From Malaya genurostris (Eukaryota > Arthropoda > Insecta > Diptera > Culicidae), in NCBI RefSeq assembly GCF_030247185.1, contig NC_080570.1, positions 118,014,689 to 118,078,688 on the forward strand: a DNA stretch of 64,000 bases, read 5' to 3'. Position numbers and translations under genes: made by a program. How positions within the stretch are numbered: the first letter of the stretch is position 1; every line of letters starts with the position of its first letter. The notes under the pieces are model-generated. The model was not told the DNA's origin, did not search any database, and was given only the letters and a program-made list of their open reading frames with translations. This document shows positions 54,360 through 64,000 of this stretch, one piece after another.

Positions 54360-56831
54360 ACCTTACCTAACAGCTATAGGCCTGGGGTGTCCTTTGCTGT
54401 ATCAAGCATACGTCTCCACATAACTCGGTCCATGGCTGCTAGTCGCCAGCTACTCAAGGCACGGATGCTTCTGAGATCACCCTCCACTTGATCGATCCAC
54501 CTTGCTCGCTGCGCTCCTCTTCTTCTTGTACCAGTCGGATTAGATTCAAGAACCATTTTCACTGGGCTGTCGTCCGACATCCTTATGACATGCCCAGCCC
54601 ATCGTAGACGTCCAATTTTAGCTGTCCGTACGATAGGTGGTTCTCCTAGCAGCTGTTGCAATTCGTGATTCATACGCCGTCTCCACGTTCCGTCTTCCAT
54701 CTGCACTCCGCCATAGATGGTCCTCAGTACCTTTCTTTCGAAAACACTGAGGGCGCGTTGGTCCTCTGCCAACATAGTCCAGGTCTCGAGGCCATAGAGA
54801 ACAACCGGTCTAATGAGCGTTTTGCAGATGGTCAATTTCGTGCGGTGGCGTACTTTTCTCGATCGGAGGGTTTTTCTGAGTCCAAAGTACGCACGATTCC
54901 CTGCCAAAATACGTCTATGAATTTCTCTGCTGGTGTCATTATCGGCGGTCACCAGTGAGCCCAAATACACGAACGCGTCAACCACCTCGATATCGTCACC
55001 GTCTATCAATATTCGTGGTGGGAGGCATTGTGTTCCTTCTCTAAAGCCTCTTCCTCTCATGTATTTTGTTTCCGACGCATTTATGGCCAGTCCGATACGC
55101 CTAGCTTCAGCTTTCAGTCCGATGTAGGTTTCCGTCATCTTTTCAAGGTTACGTGTCACAATATCAATATCGTCAGCGAAGCCAAAAAGTTGTACGGACT
55201 TTCGGAAGATCGTGCCACACGTGTCGATCCTCGCTCTTCGAATCACACCTTCCAGGGCAATATTGAACAAGATACAAGAAAGTCCATCACCTTGACGTAG
55301 CCCTCTCCGAGATTCAAAGGGACTCGAGAGCGTCCCAGATACTCGGACGTAGCACATCACTCTATCCATGGTGTCACCAATCGCGTCAGTTTATCCGGGA
55401 AACCGTATTCGTGCATTATCTGCCATAGCTGTTCTCGATCGATTGTGTCGTATGCCGCTTTGAAGTCAATGAATAGGTGATGTGTGGGTACGCTGTATTC
55501 ACGACACTTCTGGAGTACTTGTCTTATCGCGAATATGTGATCCGTAGTGGCGCGGGCTCTAGTAAATCCCGCTTGGTACGGCCCTACGAATTCCTTAGCT
55601 ATTGGTGATAGACGACGGCAAAGGATATGGGAGAGTACCTTGTAGGCGGCGTTGTAAGCAATGTGATTGCGCGGTAATTGCAACAATCTAGCTTATCGCC
55701 CTTTTTGTAGACGGGACATACCACTCCATCCATCCATTCTTGCGGTAGAGTCTCCTCCTCCCAAATCTTGGAAATCATCCAGTGCAGCGCTCTGCCTCCA
55801 GTGCCTCTTCTCCATGTTTGAGCAGCTCGCCTGGCAACTGGTCATTGCCCGCGGCTTTGTTGTTCCTCAGCTTACCGATCTCCTCACTTATCTCCGACAG
55901 ATCAGGTGCTGGCAGTCTGTCGTCGGCTGAGCGTGCACCCAGATTGATTCCTTTACCGTTCTCTGTATCTTATGCTTCGCCATTCAGATGCTCGTCATAG
56001 TACTGCTTCCACCTGTCGATCACCTCACGTTCGTTCGTGAGAAGGTTACCACTGGTATCTCTGCACATTTCGGCCTGTGGCGTGTAGCCTTTACGTGAGC
56101 GGTTCACCTTTTCATAGAACTTCCGTGTGTCATTTGCGCGGTACAGCTGTTTCATCGCTTCGCGATCTTGGTCTTCCTGGTGGCGCTTTTTCCTCCGGAA
56201 AACAGTGTTCTGTCTGTTCCGTGCCTGTCTGTATCGTTCCTCGTTCGCTCTAGTGCGGTGTTGTAGCATCCTTCCCCCTGCTGCATTCTTCTCTTCGACC
56301 AACTGCTGACATTCACCGTCAAACCAGTCATTTCCTCGATTCGATAACCTCGTACCTAGAACGGTTGCAGCTGTGCTACTCACGGCGGACCTTTTGTTCC
56401 TCCAGCCGTCAATCTCCAGGTGGCTTTGCGGATATCTTTTCGGAAGATGAAGGTGCTTCGAACTACCATTCCTCGAGAGGCTGCAAAGTTCACGCATCGT
56501 TGGCCGTTGTCGTTTGTTACCGCGTGCAGGCTCTCCAGCCCGATCACAGGCCTGTACATTGCCTCCCGGCCTACCTGAGCATTCATGTCGCCGATGACGA
56601 GTTTTACATCCCGCCGTGGACAGCTGTCGTAGGTTCGTTCCAGCTGCGCGTAGAATGCTTCCTTCTTGTCATCGGGTCTCGCCTCATGTGGGGAGTGAAC
56701 GTTGATGATGCTGTAATTGAAGAAACGACCCTTGATTTTCAATACGCACATTCTATCACTGATTGGCTGCCACCCAATCATGCGCTGGCGCATCTTGCCC
56801 AACACTACGAATCCCGTTCCTAGAACGTTGG
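54360..56831 (-). mobile_element. RTE non-LTR retrotransposon, copy 2, 17-bp duplication
   Basis: Minus-strand element flanked by the perfect 17-bp duplication ttaccaaatatttactt (54343-54359, 56832-56848). Its 3' tail on the minus strand is a short GGTAA repeat (ttaggtaaggta), typical of simple-repeat RTE tails. It is 5'-truncated inside the endonuclease. About 280 bp present in copy 1 between the linker and the endonuclease are deleted at about 56410. Target-primed reverse transcription explains the truncation and duplication. Confidence 0.9.
54374..56825 (-). pseudogene. RTE polyprotein, 5'-truncated and frameshifted
   Basis: The minus strand from 56825 enters at LGTGFVVLGKMRQ of the endonuclease and continues through INVHSPHEARPDD, KLVIGDMNAQVGREAMY (catalytic GDMN) and CVNFAASRGMVV. 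After a deletion, the linker has ENDWFD-type NDWFDGECQQLVEEKNAAGG and SRKGYTPQAEMC. The RT has GPYQAGFTRARATTDHIF, FIDFKAAYDTIDREQLW (first Asp), LRQGDGLSCILFNIALEG and FADDIDIVTRN (catalytic Asp pair). The C-terminus from YLGSLVTADNDTS through FERKVLRTIYGG and KIGRLRWAGHVIRM ends near 54374. Frameshifts at about 55360, 55690 and 56490 break it. The RT C-terminal half (331 codons) is intact as a frame. Confidence 0.9.
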
Positions 56832-56848
56832 TTACCAAATATTTACTT

Positions 56849-58079
56849 TTTCAAATCAAGTTTACAGTAAAAACACTTTTCATTCAGACTATCGAAATCT
56901 TTTCGTCCCGACCAGTCCAGCCGGGTTCGGAAACGAGCAATGCCTTGAAGCCTTTTTCTGGAATCCAGCCGATATATGCGTAACCAGGCGCACATATCTT
57001 TCAATTTGCAAAACGATGATACTCTGCATGCAAAACAGCACAAGCTTCTGCTTCTCCACCTCCTTCCGCTCTCTTCGGGGTTGCTCGCACGAGCAGGACT
57101 CTCCGACTCCTTGTCGACTGTCAGGCACTGGGTGGATGGAAGAAACAAAAAGACGACGACGACGACTTCGGTCCCGGTGGGTAGCATGGCAGAATTGTCG
57201 TATGCGTTTCGTCAATTGCTCTCTGCGTTTTGGGAATATCAAATCTAATGATGGAAATTCTAAACTGCCTGACGCCTACAGCAGCCTATACGGAATGGAA
57301 TAGGAGAATGGGGAAAAAGCAGTACATATTCCGGTTGCCAGACAGGTTCCTTCGCTTTTGCCGCTTGGCCGGAGTCGGAGCACGTGTCCCATCATTCTAG
57401 TCAAGTTGTCTCTCTTTGTTGGAATTGCAATTTCGGTCGCTCCAGCCGCTGTGATCCGGTTGAATCGTTTCGGTTTTCATTTGATATCATTGCAATTAAA
57501 AGGATATTTCGGTACATGATTGCATAGAGATGACCCTAATTGAAAAATACTATTGTGTTTCGAACAGTAAAGCTACTAAATTAAAACGAGCACCAGCACC
57601 AGTCATTGAATTTTTTATTGTCATGCAATTTTTCCTGTGCCGAGTTGTGTGAAATCCTACTTCCCAATTCGTTTCATCCTATTTTCATCGATTCTGAATT
57701 ATTTTCGTTGAAGTTCTGAGACTGGCCTTAAATTGGCCGTAATTATATTTCAAAGAGAAATGCGTGAAATATGAAAAGCTAATTTATTAGAACTTTTTGT
57801 TGAAGGAAATATTATGTTAGAATGGTGAAATGTTATACTGCACAAGGTAGAATTTTTTTTTTCAATAATGGAAGTCCTTTGCACTATTATCCTTAAATCC
57901 TTAAACGCAGGAGTGAAATAAATTCTGGAAAACTTTAAAAAACTGTACGACTACAGGCAAATCTGATCAAATGTTTTATTTTGAATGAAACTGTTCTATT
58001 TGTAATTCGCAAACATTATATAAATTCAAAGAGAAAGTATTCCAAAAATCAATCCAAAGAACGATAACTAGCCTTTCTT
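56849..58079. other. Unique island before the hAT-like element
   Basis: 56890-57480 is GC-richer with a short GAC run (57152-57166). The rest is AT-rich. Overlapping frames of 87-117 codons on both strands lack a domain. No shared repeats. Confidence 0.35.
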
Positions 58080-58739
58080 CTCACTACCAGTGGTGGTAAA
58101 TTGCGAACCGAACGCCGATGCTTCTGCAAATTTACTCAAAAATGTTCACCGAGCGTAAGCATTCGATAGGTTCGAAAACTATTCCCTCGGTTAATGCAAA
58201 GGTGTTCTGCCCGCACTCGCATGGCTGCCAGATGGCTGACTAAACGCTGCCAGCTGGAAAAATATGGCTGGCAGACATTCTGGTGACCGACTGCCTCACC
58301 GCTGCCAGATATACAACTTAAACGATACAACCGTATCCACCAGGATTTTTCCACATTGAAATCTTTGACATTTTCAGCGAAGGTGAGAAGATGAAAACGC
58401 TCGGCTAACTCAGATACAGGCGACTTTGTTTTGTCAAATTGGATTTGAAAACCGTCACTGAATCAAATTTGGTAGCCGTCTGGTGGCCATGGCTACACAG
58501 GTAGCCAAAACGCTATGCGGGTGTGCTCGGTGTTTGGCGAAGCAATCTGATTCGAACCGTTCGGTTGGGAGACCATCGGCGAGGGTCGAGTAAACTGCGT
58601 TCGATACGATGGTTTCTTGATTTCAGTACTCGCATCCTGGTTTTGAAATTATCAATGCACACGTGATCAACACAAAAAAAATTGTTTTGTTCGATTGATA
58701 AATCGACAAATAGCAATTCAAATGGTATTATTTTGGACA

Positions 58740-59720
58740 TTATCAGTGTACGTAGGGTGGCTCGATATGGAAAATAGTAAGTTTTGGATCTTTTGCAAAT
58801 TTTATGGTTTTGGTTATAGAATCTATAACAATAGGAATTGAATATTTTGGAACATTTCAGCAATCGTAGAGTGGCTCAATATGAAAAGGGATTTTTTTTA
58901 CTCTTGCAAATTCGATGTTTAATAAACTGGTGAGTCAATAGCAAAGAAAATTAAGTAATTTCAAGTATTTTCAACGAGCGTATTCAAATTTGATGTTCTA
59001 TTGATTGTTGAATCAATAGCAGTTCAACTTGGATAATTTTAGTCATTTTCAGAGAGCGTAGAGTGGCGAAATTTGAAAATTTAGATTTTTTTTACTAATT
59101 CGATGATTTATTAAATAGTAAAAAATCTTTGGAAATTATCTGCCACCATAGGGTTTTTCTATTTGAAAAATTGTAAAATTTTTGACTAATACCAATTCGA
59201 TGGTTTGTTGATTGTTGGATCAATAGCAGTTCGAATTGAATAATTTTGGACATTTTCGGTGAGTGTATGATGGCACAATATGAAAACTTGTAAGTATTTT
59301 GACTTTTGCTTATAAAATGTTTCATTTAATAGTGAATTAATAACAATTACAAATTGCTCATTTTTGAGATTTTAAAGGGCCCATAGGATGGTTCTATCTG
59401 TATAATGGTAATGTTTTCGACTAATGTCAATTCGATGCTCTATTGATTGATGAATTAATAGCAGTTCAAATAAGATGATTTTCATGATGATGATAAGAAC
59501 ATTTTCAGCGATCGTAGGGGGGTTTAATATAAAAATTTAAAAATATTTTGATTTTTGGTATTTTAATGTTAAATAGATGAGCGAATCGGTTCCAGGTAGA
59601 ATTGGATGATTTTGGACGTTTCTAGCGAGCGAGCGAGCGACGTTGGTTAATTTTGAATATTCTCAGCGAGCGCTGGATGGCTTAATGTAGAAATTGTAAT
59701 TTTTAAACTATTTACAATTT
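58740..59720 (+). repeat. Array of about 115-bp units, plus orientation
   Basis: The diagnostic core cgtagggtggctcaatatg, usually preceded by attttcagcgag, recurs in degenerate form at about 58751, 58865, 59057, 59262 and 59513, with weaker units near 58976, 59147, 59388, 59630 and 59668. Between cores lie aattcgatg-tttattgatt and gaatcaatagcagttcaa blocks. Unit length is about 110-125 bp where the cores are clear. Non-coding. Confidence 0.75.
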
Positions 59721-59725
59721 CATGC

Positions 59726-59935
59726 CAGCGGTAAAGCGGGAACCCAGCACCAATACTTTATACATATTTGTTTAGAAATGTTTTCCTAGCAAAAATATGC
59801 AAAAGCTGTTCATTCGCTTGCTGTTCGGCGGAGCAATATGTACCAAACCATTCAGTTGGCAGACCATCGGCGCAGGTCAATTGAGCTCTATTCGATGCGT
59901 AGTTTTATGATTTATGGTTCGATGAAATGCCTACC
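59726..59935 (+). repeat. Internal copy of the element's left end
   Basis: cagcggtaaagcgggaaccc at 59726 parallels the left terminus at 58088 (cagtggtggtaaattgcgaa), followed by a matching atttgtttagaaatgtttt / atttactcaaaaatgttc segment. 59813-59920 repeats the subterminal block at 58510-58640, with shared tgttcggcg-agcaat, agaccatcggcg and gttcgat-cga motifs. It suggests two related units were fused. Confidence 0.55.
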
Positions 59936-60039
59936 TACAGCATCAAAACTAAATTCTATTTCAGTTGATGAGCAAAGCAATAACGCGTAAAAAAATACAA
60001 TCCAAATCACAGGCACTTCGACGATTTGCATGTTTAAAT

Positions 60040-61030
60040 CCGATGGTTCACCACCTCTACTATTTATATATTAATCAATACAGCATCCGATTTAGGAAAA
60101 TAGTTCACAATTTCTCATATAAAGCTGCCTTACCACCGAATAAAATGACTAAAATTCTAATAATCCAATTGCTATCTATTGAACATTGAATTAGCAAAAG
60201 GTAAAGTATTCCCAAATTTTTATATTAAGCCATTCCACGCCCACAAGATATGTATAAAATTATTCTATTCGAATTTAATTCATTCATCAATCAATAAAGC
60301 ATAGGATCTGCAAATTTAAATACTAACATTTTTTCAAATAGGACCACACTACGCTCGCTGTAAATTGGAAATCCTATTGGAACTGCTATTGATTCACCAA
60401 TTAATAGGACATTGAATCGACATTAGTCAAAAATTTTAAAATTTTCCAAATAGTACCACCCTACGCTCGTCGAAAATGTCCAAAATTATCAAATTTACAT
60501 TGCTCTTGATTCACTATTAAATGGAACATGAAATCAGCAAAAATTTAAATATATGCAAATATTCATATTGCACCACCCTACGCTCGATCAAAATGTAAAA
60601 AATTATTCCAGAATCAACAGACCATCGAATTGGTCTAAGATACAATTTTTGTCGATTTTTCAAATAGAACACCCCTACGGTCGCTGAAAATGTCCAAAAT
60701 TGTTAAATTTTAATTGCTTTTGAATCAATATTTAATAAAACATCAAATTAGTAAAAAATCAAAAAATGTACAAATTTTCATATTGCGCCACCCCCGCTCG
60801 CTGAGAATGTAAAAAGTTATCCAATTCGAACTGCTATTTATTCACTAATAAATAGAGCATCGAAATGAGATTAGTCAAAATATTTTCTATTTTCCATTTA
60901 CAGGCTCCCTACGCTCGTTGTAAATGCCCAAAATTACTCAATTTTAATTGCTATTGGCTCACCAATTTATTCAATATCGAATTTGCAAATGTTAAAACAT
61001 TCTCAATATCATATTGAGCCACCCTACGCT
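60040..61030 (-). repeat. Array of about 115-bp units, minus orientation
   Basis: The same unit in inverse orientation. Cores of the type ccaccctacgctcg occur at 60344, 60456, 60572, 60670, 60788, 60904 and 61019, spaced 98-118 bp, with weaker units near 60048 and 60230. Intervening aatccaatag / attgattcaccaatta blocks mirror the plus array. Non-coding. Confidence 0.8.
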
Positions 61031-61348
61031 CGCTGGAAATGAACAAAATTACCATACTCTGCTAAGCTACCCAACACTGAAACGTCCAGCCGCAGTTAAC
61101 AGAGTTCGGTTTTTCCGAAGAAACAGCCTATAGTACTCGAATCGGATGTTCAAGAACATACTAGTCACGATAGGCTCACGAACTAGAGCATCGGTGCTTT
61201 CACCATCAGCATCGCTTCTTGGTTCGGCGATGCTTGCTCGAACGATGGTATCGGCAAATTCATACTCGCGATGGTGGTTCGCTTTTTGGTTCGGAACGAA
61301 CACGTTTTGCGTGTTCGGAATCGATGCTTTACCACCACTGCTCACTAC

Positions 61349-61930
61349 CCTAAGAGAGTCATCTGTAGGAATAATATCACGTCTCGTATCGCACAAAGTA
61401 AGCAATTAAAAAAAGATATTAAATTAACAAGATTGCCAGTTCTCATATCTCACGAACAAATCATAAAAGAAATCATTTTGATGTGGAACACATCTTTATT
61501 TTCTATATAGGGGTGCACATCAGAAACTCAGGGAAAAAAGCGGGTGGGTAATGTCAGAGACATAACTGGGTGTCGTGAATACGAAAAAACTGGCACGCTC
61601 CCATCACTTTTCCGAATATCAGTTAGTTGATTGATTGTATAAATTATGCCAGCTTTCCCCTTTTTCACTAATAGTTTGAAGCGATGCACCTACATTAAAG
61701 TACAGATTAGTTACTTTAAACAGCTACTATTCTACAACTATATATTCCAAACTTGAAACAATTCTTTTTTATTTGCTAATATAGCAGGCTAGGTACGACA
61801 AATTTGTAGTTTATTTTTATTGATGCTACAAAGTTCGAAGATATCTGATTCTTCTCGAAATTTCAGTACGAGACAATTGCAATGGCCTGGTCTGAAATGT
61901 ATCGACGATCTTCGGTATGCAAGAGTAATT
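61349..61930. other. Unassigned DNA
   Basis: Includes a gcgggtgggtaatgtcagag and cgaaaaaactggcacgct stretch (61539-61600) that I associate with a common mosquito repeat, though no second copy is in this window. No gene. Confidence 0.35.
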
Positions 61931-61931
<1 letters not shown>

Positions 61932-61992
<61 letters not shown>

Positions 61993-62036
61993 CATAATAA
62001 TAATAATAATAATAATAATAATTATTATTATTATTA
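61932..62036. repeat. AAT microsatellite with strand switch
   Basis: A TAA-phase run with one interruption (atcat near 61991) changes at about 62020 to ATT units, making the right end palindromic. The long isoleucine runs encoded on either strand are artefacts. Confidence 0.9.
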
Positions 62037-62569
62037 AAATAAAGATTAATCTGAATATATGGCAACCTACTAGTATAAATATGTGTTCAACATCATCACT
62101 TCCACTTTTGCATTGCCGTTCGTAATTGAATGTGTTTGTTTCGGCAACAGTAGCTCAGAAAATGGTAGGAAAGCGACAAAATTCAACTAGTTCTTTAGGA
62201 TGACCTTTAGCACTGGAACGTGCTTTGAATTGTCTGTAAAGTACTGAAAGTGCTTTGAATGGGCCTTGCTGGACTTTTTGGCTGCCTTTCTACCGGTTTT
62301 CGGTGTCATCGTGCTGACGGTGTCTCGTACGTTCAGAGTAGCTGCTTTAATATTTTTTTGCATAAATATCTGTTTATTAATCTTATTTTTGTGTATTACA
62401 TCAACATTTTTCAGTACAAGTGTTTTGACCCTTTGGCCTTTCATCTTTGTTGTTCATACGATTCGTTATTAATAATAGTTTTTTTTGTTACTCTTGTTTT
62501 ACATACTAATGTTTAATCATAATATTTATTTTAATTATTAATAAAATAACTACTTATTTATAACTATCC

Positions 62570-63540
62570 CTAACCTAATACGTACAAATTTTGAATTATT
62601 TGTATTTCAGAGATTGAGCACCTCTCTTCAAATTTCGTGCAGTATTGTTCGAATTTTTGTTCTAGTATATCCAGGGAAGCCATCTCATGTACTTCACTAG
62701 TCCTTGTCCAAGGGGGTAGATTTAGAATCATCTTTAAGATCTTACTTTGAATGCGCTGAAGCCTAAGTTTGTGTGTTCGTGCACAGCCCCGCCAAACAGG
62801 GACTGCGTATTCAATTGCGGGGTAGATGATTTGTTTATAGAGAGCCATCTGATTCTTCAGGCATAGTTTAGATGTTCTACACATCAGCGGATACAGAGAC
62901 CTGATGAGTATGCTGCATTTTGAACTATTTTGTCAACATGTGACCTGAATATCAGATGTCTGTCAAAGGTGAGTCCTAGATAGATAACTTCGTCGGACCA
63001 TTGGATGACCTCATCACCGAATCATATTCGGCATTCGTCTGATGGAACAAGTTTTGGAGATCTTGAATGTGGAAACAAGATGACCTGAGTTTTTGCTGCA
63101 TTGATCACAATTTTCCAGCTTGTAAAATATTCCGTTAAAGCGTCCAGACCTGTCTGTAGTTTATTTTTGAGAGCATTTATGACACGACCTTTGTAAAGAA
63201 TGGCAGTATCATCAGCAAATTGTGACAGAACACCACCACCCGGAAGAGGTGGGATGTCTGATGTAAAAATGTTGTATAGGATGGGACCTAGGATACGATA
63301 GCTCTTGGAAAAGGATGGATCTTTCCCCGGTTTCAAAACTGGGATAACTTTTGCTAGCTTCCACATTGAAGGGAAGTAACCAAGCTCCCAGCACCAGGAT
63401 ATAAAAATAGAAATTTCAGGTTTAAGATGAGTTTCAGTTAAAATAGCAACACGGCATTCTTCTCTTGAAGAAAGTCGGATAACTCAGCAGTTTTGCTCCT
63501 GAGTGAGCAAGCATTCCAATTTACTACAACCAACTCATTA
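62570..63540 (-). pseudogene. Jockey-like ORF2 (endonuclease-RT), deleted
   Basis: The minus strand from 63540 reads NELVVVNWNACSLRSKTAEL, the start of a Jockey-type endonuclease (catalytic Asn), then ETHLKPEISIF (a TETHLKP-type motif). A deletion joins this to the RT entry WKLAKVIPVLKPGKDPSFSK at 63366. A second deletion links to GPILYNIFTSDIPPLPGGG and the catalytic FADDTAILYKG box near 63210. After a stop near 63022 the frame resumes at 62884 with LYKQIIYPAIEYAVPVW and LRLQRIQSKILKMILNLPPW, the RT C-terminal region, ending with TAA at 62570. A full ORF2 is about 900 codons; about 280 remain. Confidence 0.85.
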
Positions 63541-64000
63541 TATTGCATATTCGATGATGAATTTGCCTAAGGCGTTGATTTGATCTAACCGCGTTCTGCA
63601 GTTTCGTAGTTTTGTTGTCATTGTTTCAAAAATAACGATCAGTTGTTCAGCAGAGAATAAATCACCAGAGTCATCTTTTGCTTGTGGTTGATTATTGCCC
63701 CATCCAGGAGGGATTTTTGAGGAAGATTCTTTTTGAGATCCAGCGGCTGAATCTTTTGGAATATCTCTCTTCGGTGGGAGCCGTGGGAAATTAATTTTAT
63801 CCTTCTGTGGAACATTCTTGCGCGTTGATTGTTTACGGGACGCCTGTTGTCGAATTTCTGTGAACTCAGCACGTTTGGGACACGATTTGCTGGTAGATGG
63901 ATGGTCGCCATCACAGTTCACACATTTTACAGCGATGTCATCTAGTAGGCAATCGTGCGAGTTAATTGTAAATTCTGCTAAAATTTAAGTATGTCCGTCA
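63538..64000 (-). pseudogene. Jockey-like ORF1 (gag) C-terminal part
   Basis: Reading leftwards from the window edge: HDCLLDDIAVKCVNCDGDHP followed by STSKSCPKRAEF, a CCHC zinc knuckle as in Jockey/I-type gag proteins, which bind RNA. A basic and Pro/Ser-rich tail (about 63800-63640) follows, then a leucine-rich C-terminus ending IIEYAI, TAA at 63538. The ORF2 frame starts within a few bases of this stop, the normal close spacing. A TAA upstream near 63985 may mark a lesion or the limit of what can be read here. The N-terminal part is outside the window. Confidence 0.75.

Larger units (their letters stand above)
58088..61340. mobile_element. 3.25-kb hAT-like element with inverted repeat arrays
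   Basis: Ends are cagtggtggtaaa (58088-58100) and the inverse tttaccaccactg (61328-61340), a perfect 13-bp inverted repeat. They are flanked on both sides by the perfect 8-bp duplication ctcactac (58080-58087, 61341-61348). CAGTG-type ends and 8-bp duplications are hAT features. No transposase motif is present. About two thirds of the interior is a plus-oriented (about 58740-59720) and a minus-oriented (about 60040-61030) array of a degenerate unit of about 115 bp. Subterminal regions contain cgaaccgaacg-type motifs. An internal degenerate terminus occurs at 59726. Confidence 0.8.
62040..64000 (-). mobile_element. Jockey-like non-LTR element, internally deleted
   Basis: Minus-strand element: ORF1 (gag) at the right edge, ORF2 (endonuclease-RT) to its left, and a 3' untranslated region of about 500 bp ending near the AAT microsatellite. 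The 5' part lies outside the window. Several internal deletions were seen. The 3' boundary is uncertain; ATT units on the plus strand next to it could be a TAA-type tail. Confidence 0.75.

Noticed and set aside
54656..56983. Plus-strand frames of 60-152 codons
   Set aside because: Antisense shadows of the second RTE copy.
58740..61030. CRISPR-like or spacer-repeat array
   Set aside because: Units are degenerate over their whole length, occur in both orientations and lie in a hAT-like element of a eukaryote.
61789..62125. Isoleucine-rich proteins on both strands
   Set aside because: Products of the AAT/ATT microsatellite.

Overview
The window looks like repeat-dense intergenic or intronic DNA from a culicine mosquito. 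It is AT-rich. It holds ITmD37E, maT, mariner, DD41D, piggyBac-like, P-like and hAT-like DNA transposons, RTE- and Jockey-type non-LTR retrotransposons, a tRNA-derived SINE and many palindromic MITEs. It also holds the widespread mosquito repeat that ends in a CA-microsatellite followed by a ggtatatgacacttggccct block (about 37.4 kb). The species cannot be fixed from the sequence. I see no intact host protein gene, no tRNA or rRNA gene and no CRISPR array. Every recognisable coding region is a broken transposable-element gene.

Layout: 0-5 kb holds a hAT-like MITE, a rearranged DD41D mariner-like element, a GC-richer unique island and two nested MITEs. 5-10 kb holds nested MITE families (called G, H and I here) and a TTA-flanked MITE. 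10-18 kb holds a unique island, an unassigned 1.36-kb transposon with 7-bp target duplications, a decayed ITmD37E copy and a foldback family (A). 18-24 kb holds a TTA-flanked foldback carrying a SINE, a second SINE with perfect target duplications, and another unique island. 24-29.4 kb holds 91 perfect copies of a G-rich-strand hexamer split from a sister array by a MITE, further MITEs, a non-LTR 3' end, and a MITE with a hAT-like MITE inside it.

29.4-33 kb holds a P-superfamily transposase pseudogene (THAP start, RNase-H-like core) cut by a piggyBac-like element with TTAA duplications. 33-39 kb holds a unique island, a mosquito satellite of about 325 bp per unit, and the best ITmD37E copy, whose transposase frame is broken by one nonsense codon. 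39-46 kb holds a rearranged RTE copy, a unique island and the long form of the first hAT-like MITE. 46-50 kb holds abutting maT and mariner remnants and a three-level nest of TA-targeting foldbacks. 50-57 kb holds unique sequence and a second RTE copy with a 17-bp target duplication. 58.1-61.3 kb is the most unusual object: a 3.25-kb hAT-like element (13-bp TIRs, 8-bp target duplication) whose interior is two oppositely oriented arrays of a repeat of about 115 bp. 61.9-64 kb holds an AAT microsatellite and a minus-strand Jockey-like element that runs off the window.

Nothing here works together as a pathway. The content is a layered insertion history, and several layers can be ordered because target duplications or empty-site copies occur elsewhere in the window. 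Family letters (A-J, R) are local names. Superfamily assignments rest on motifs, termini and target duplications read by eye. No database search was run.
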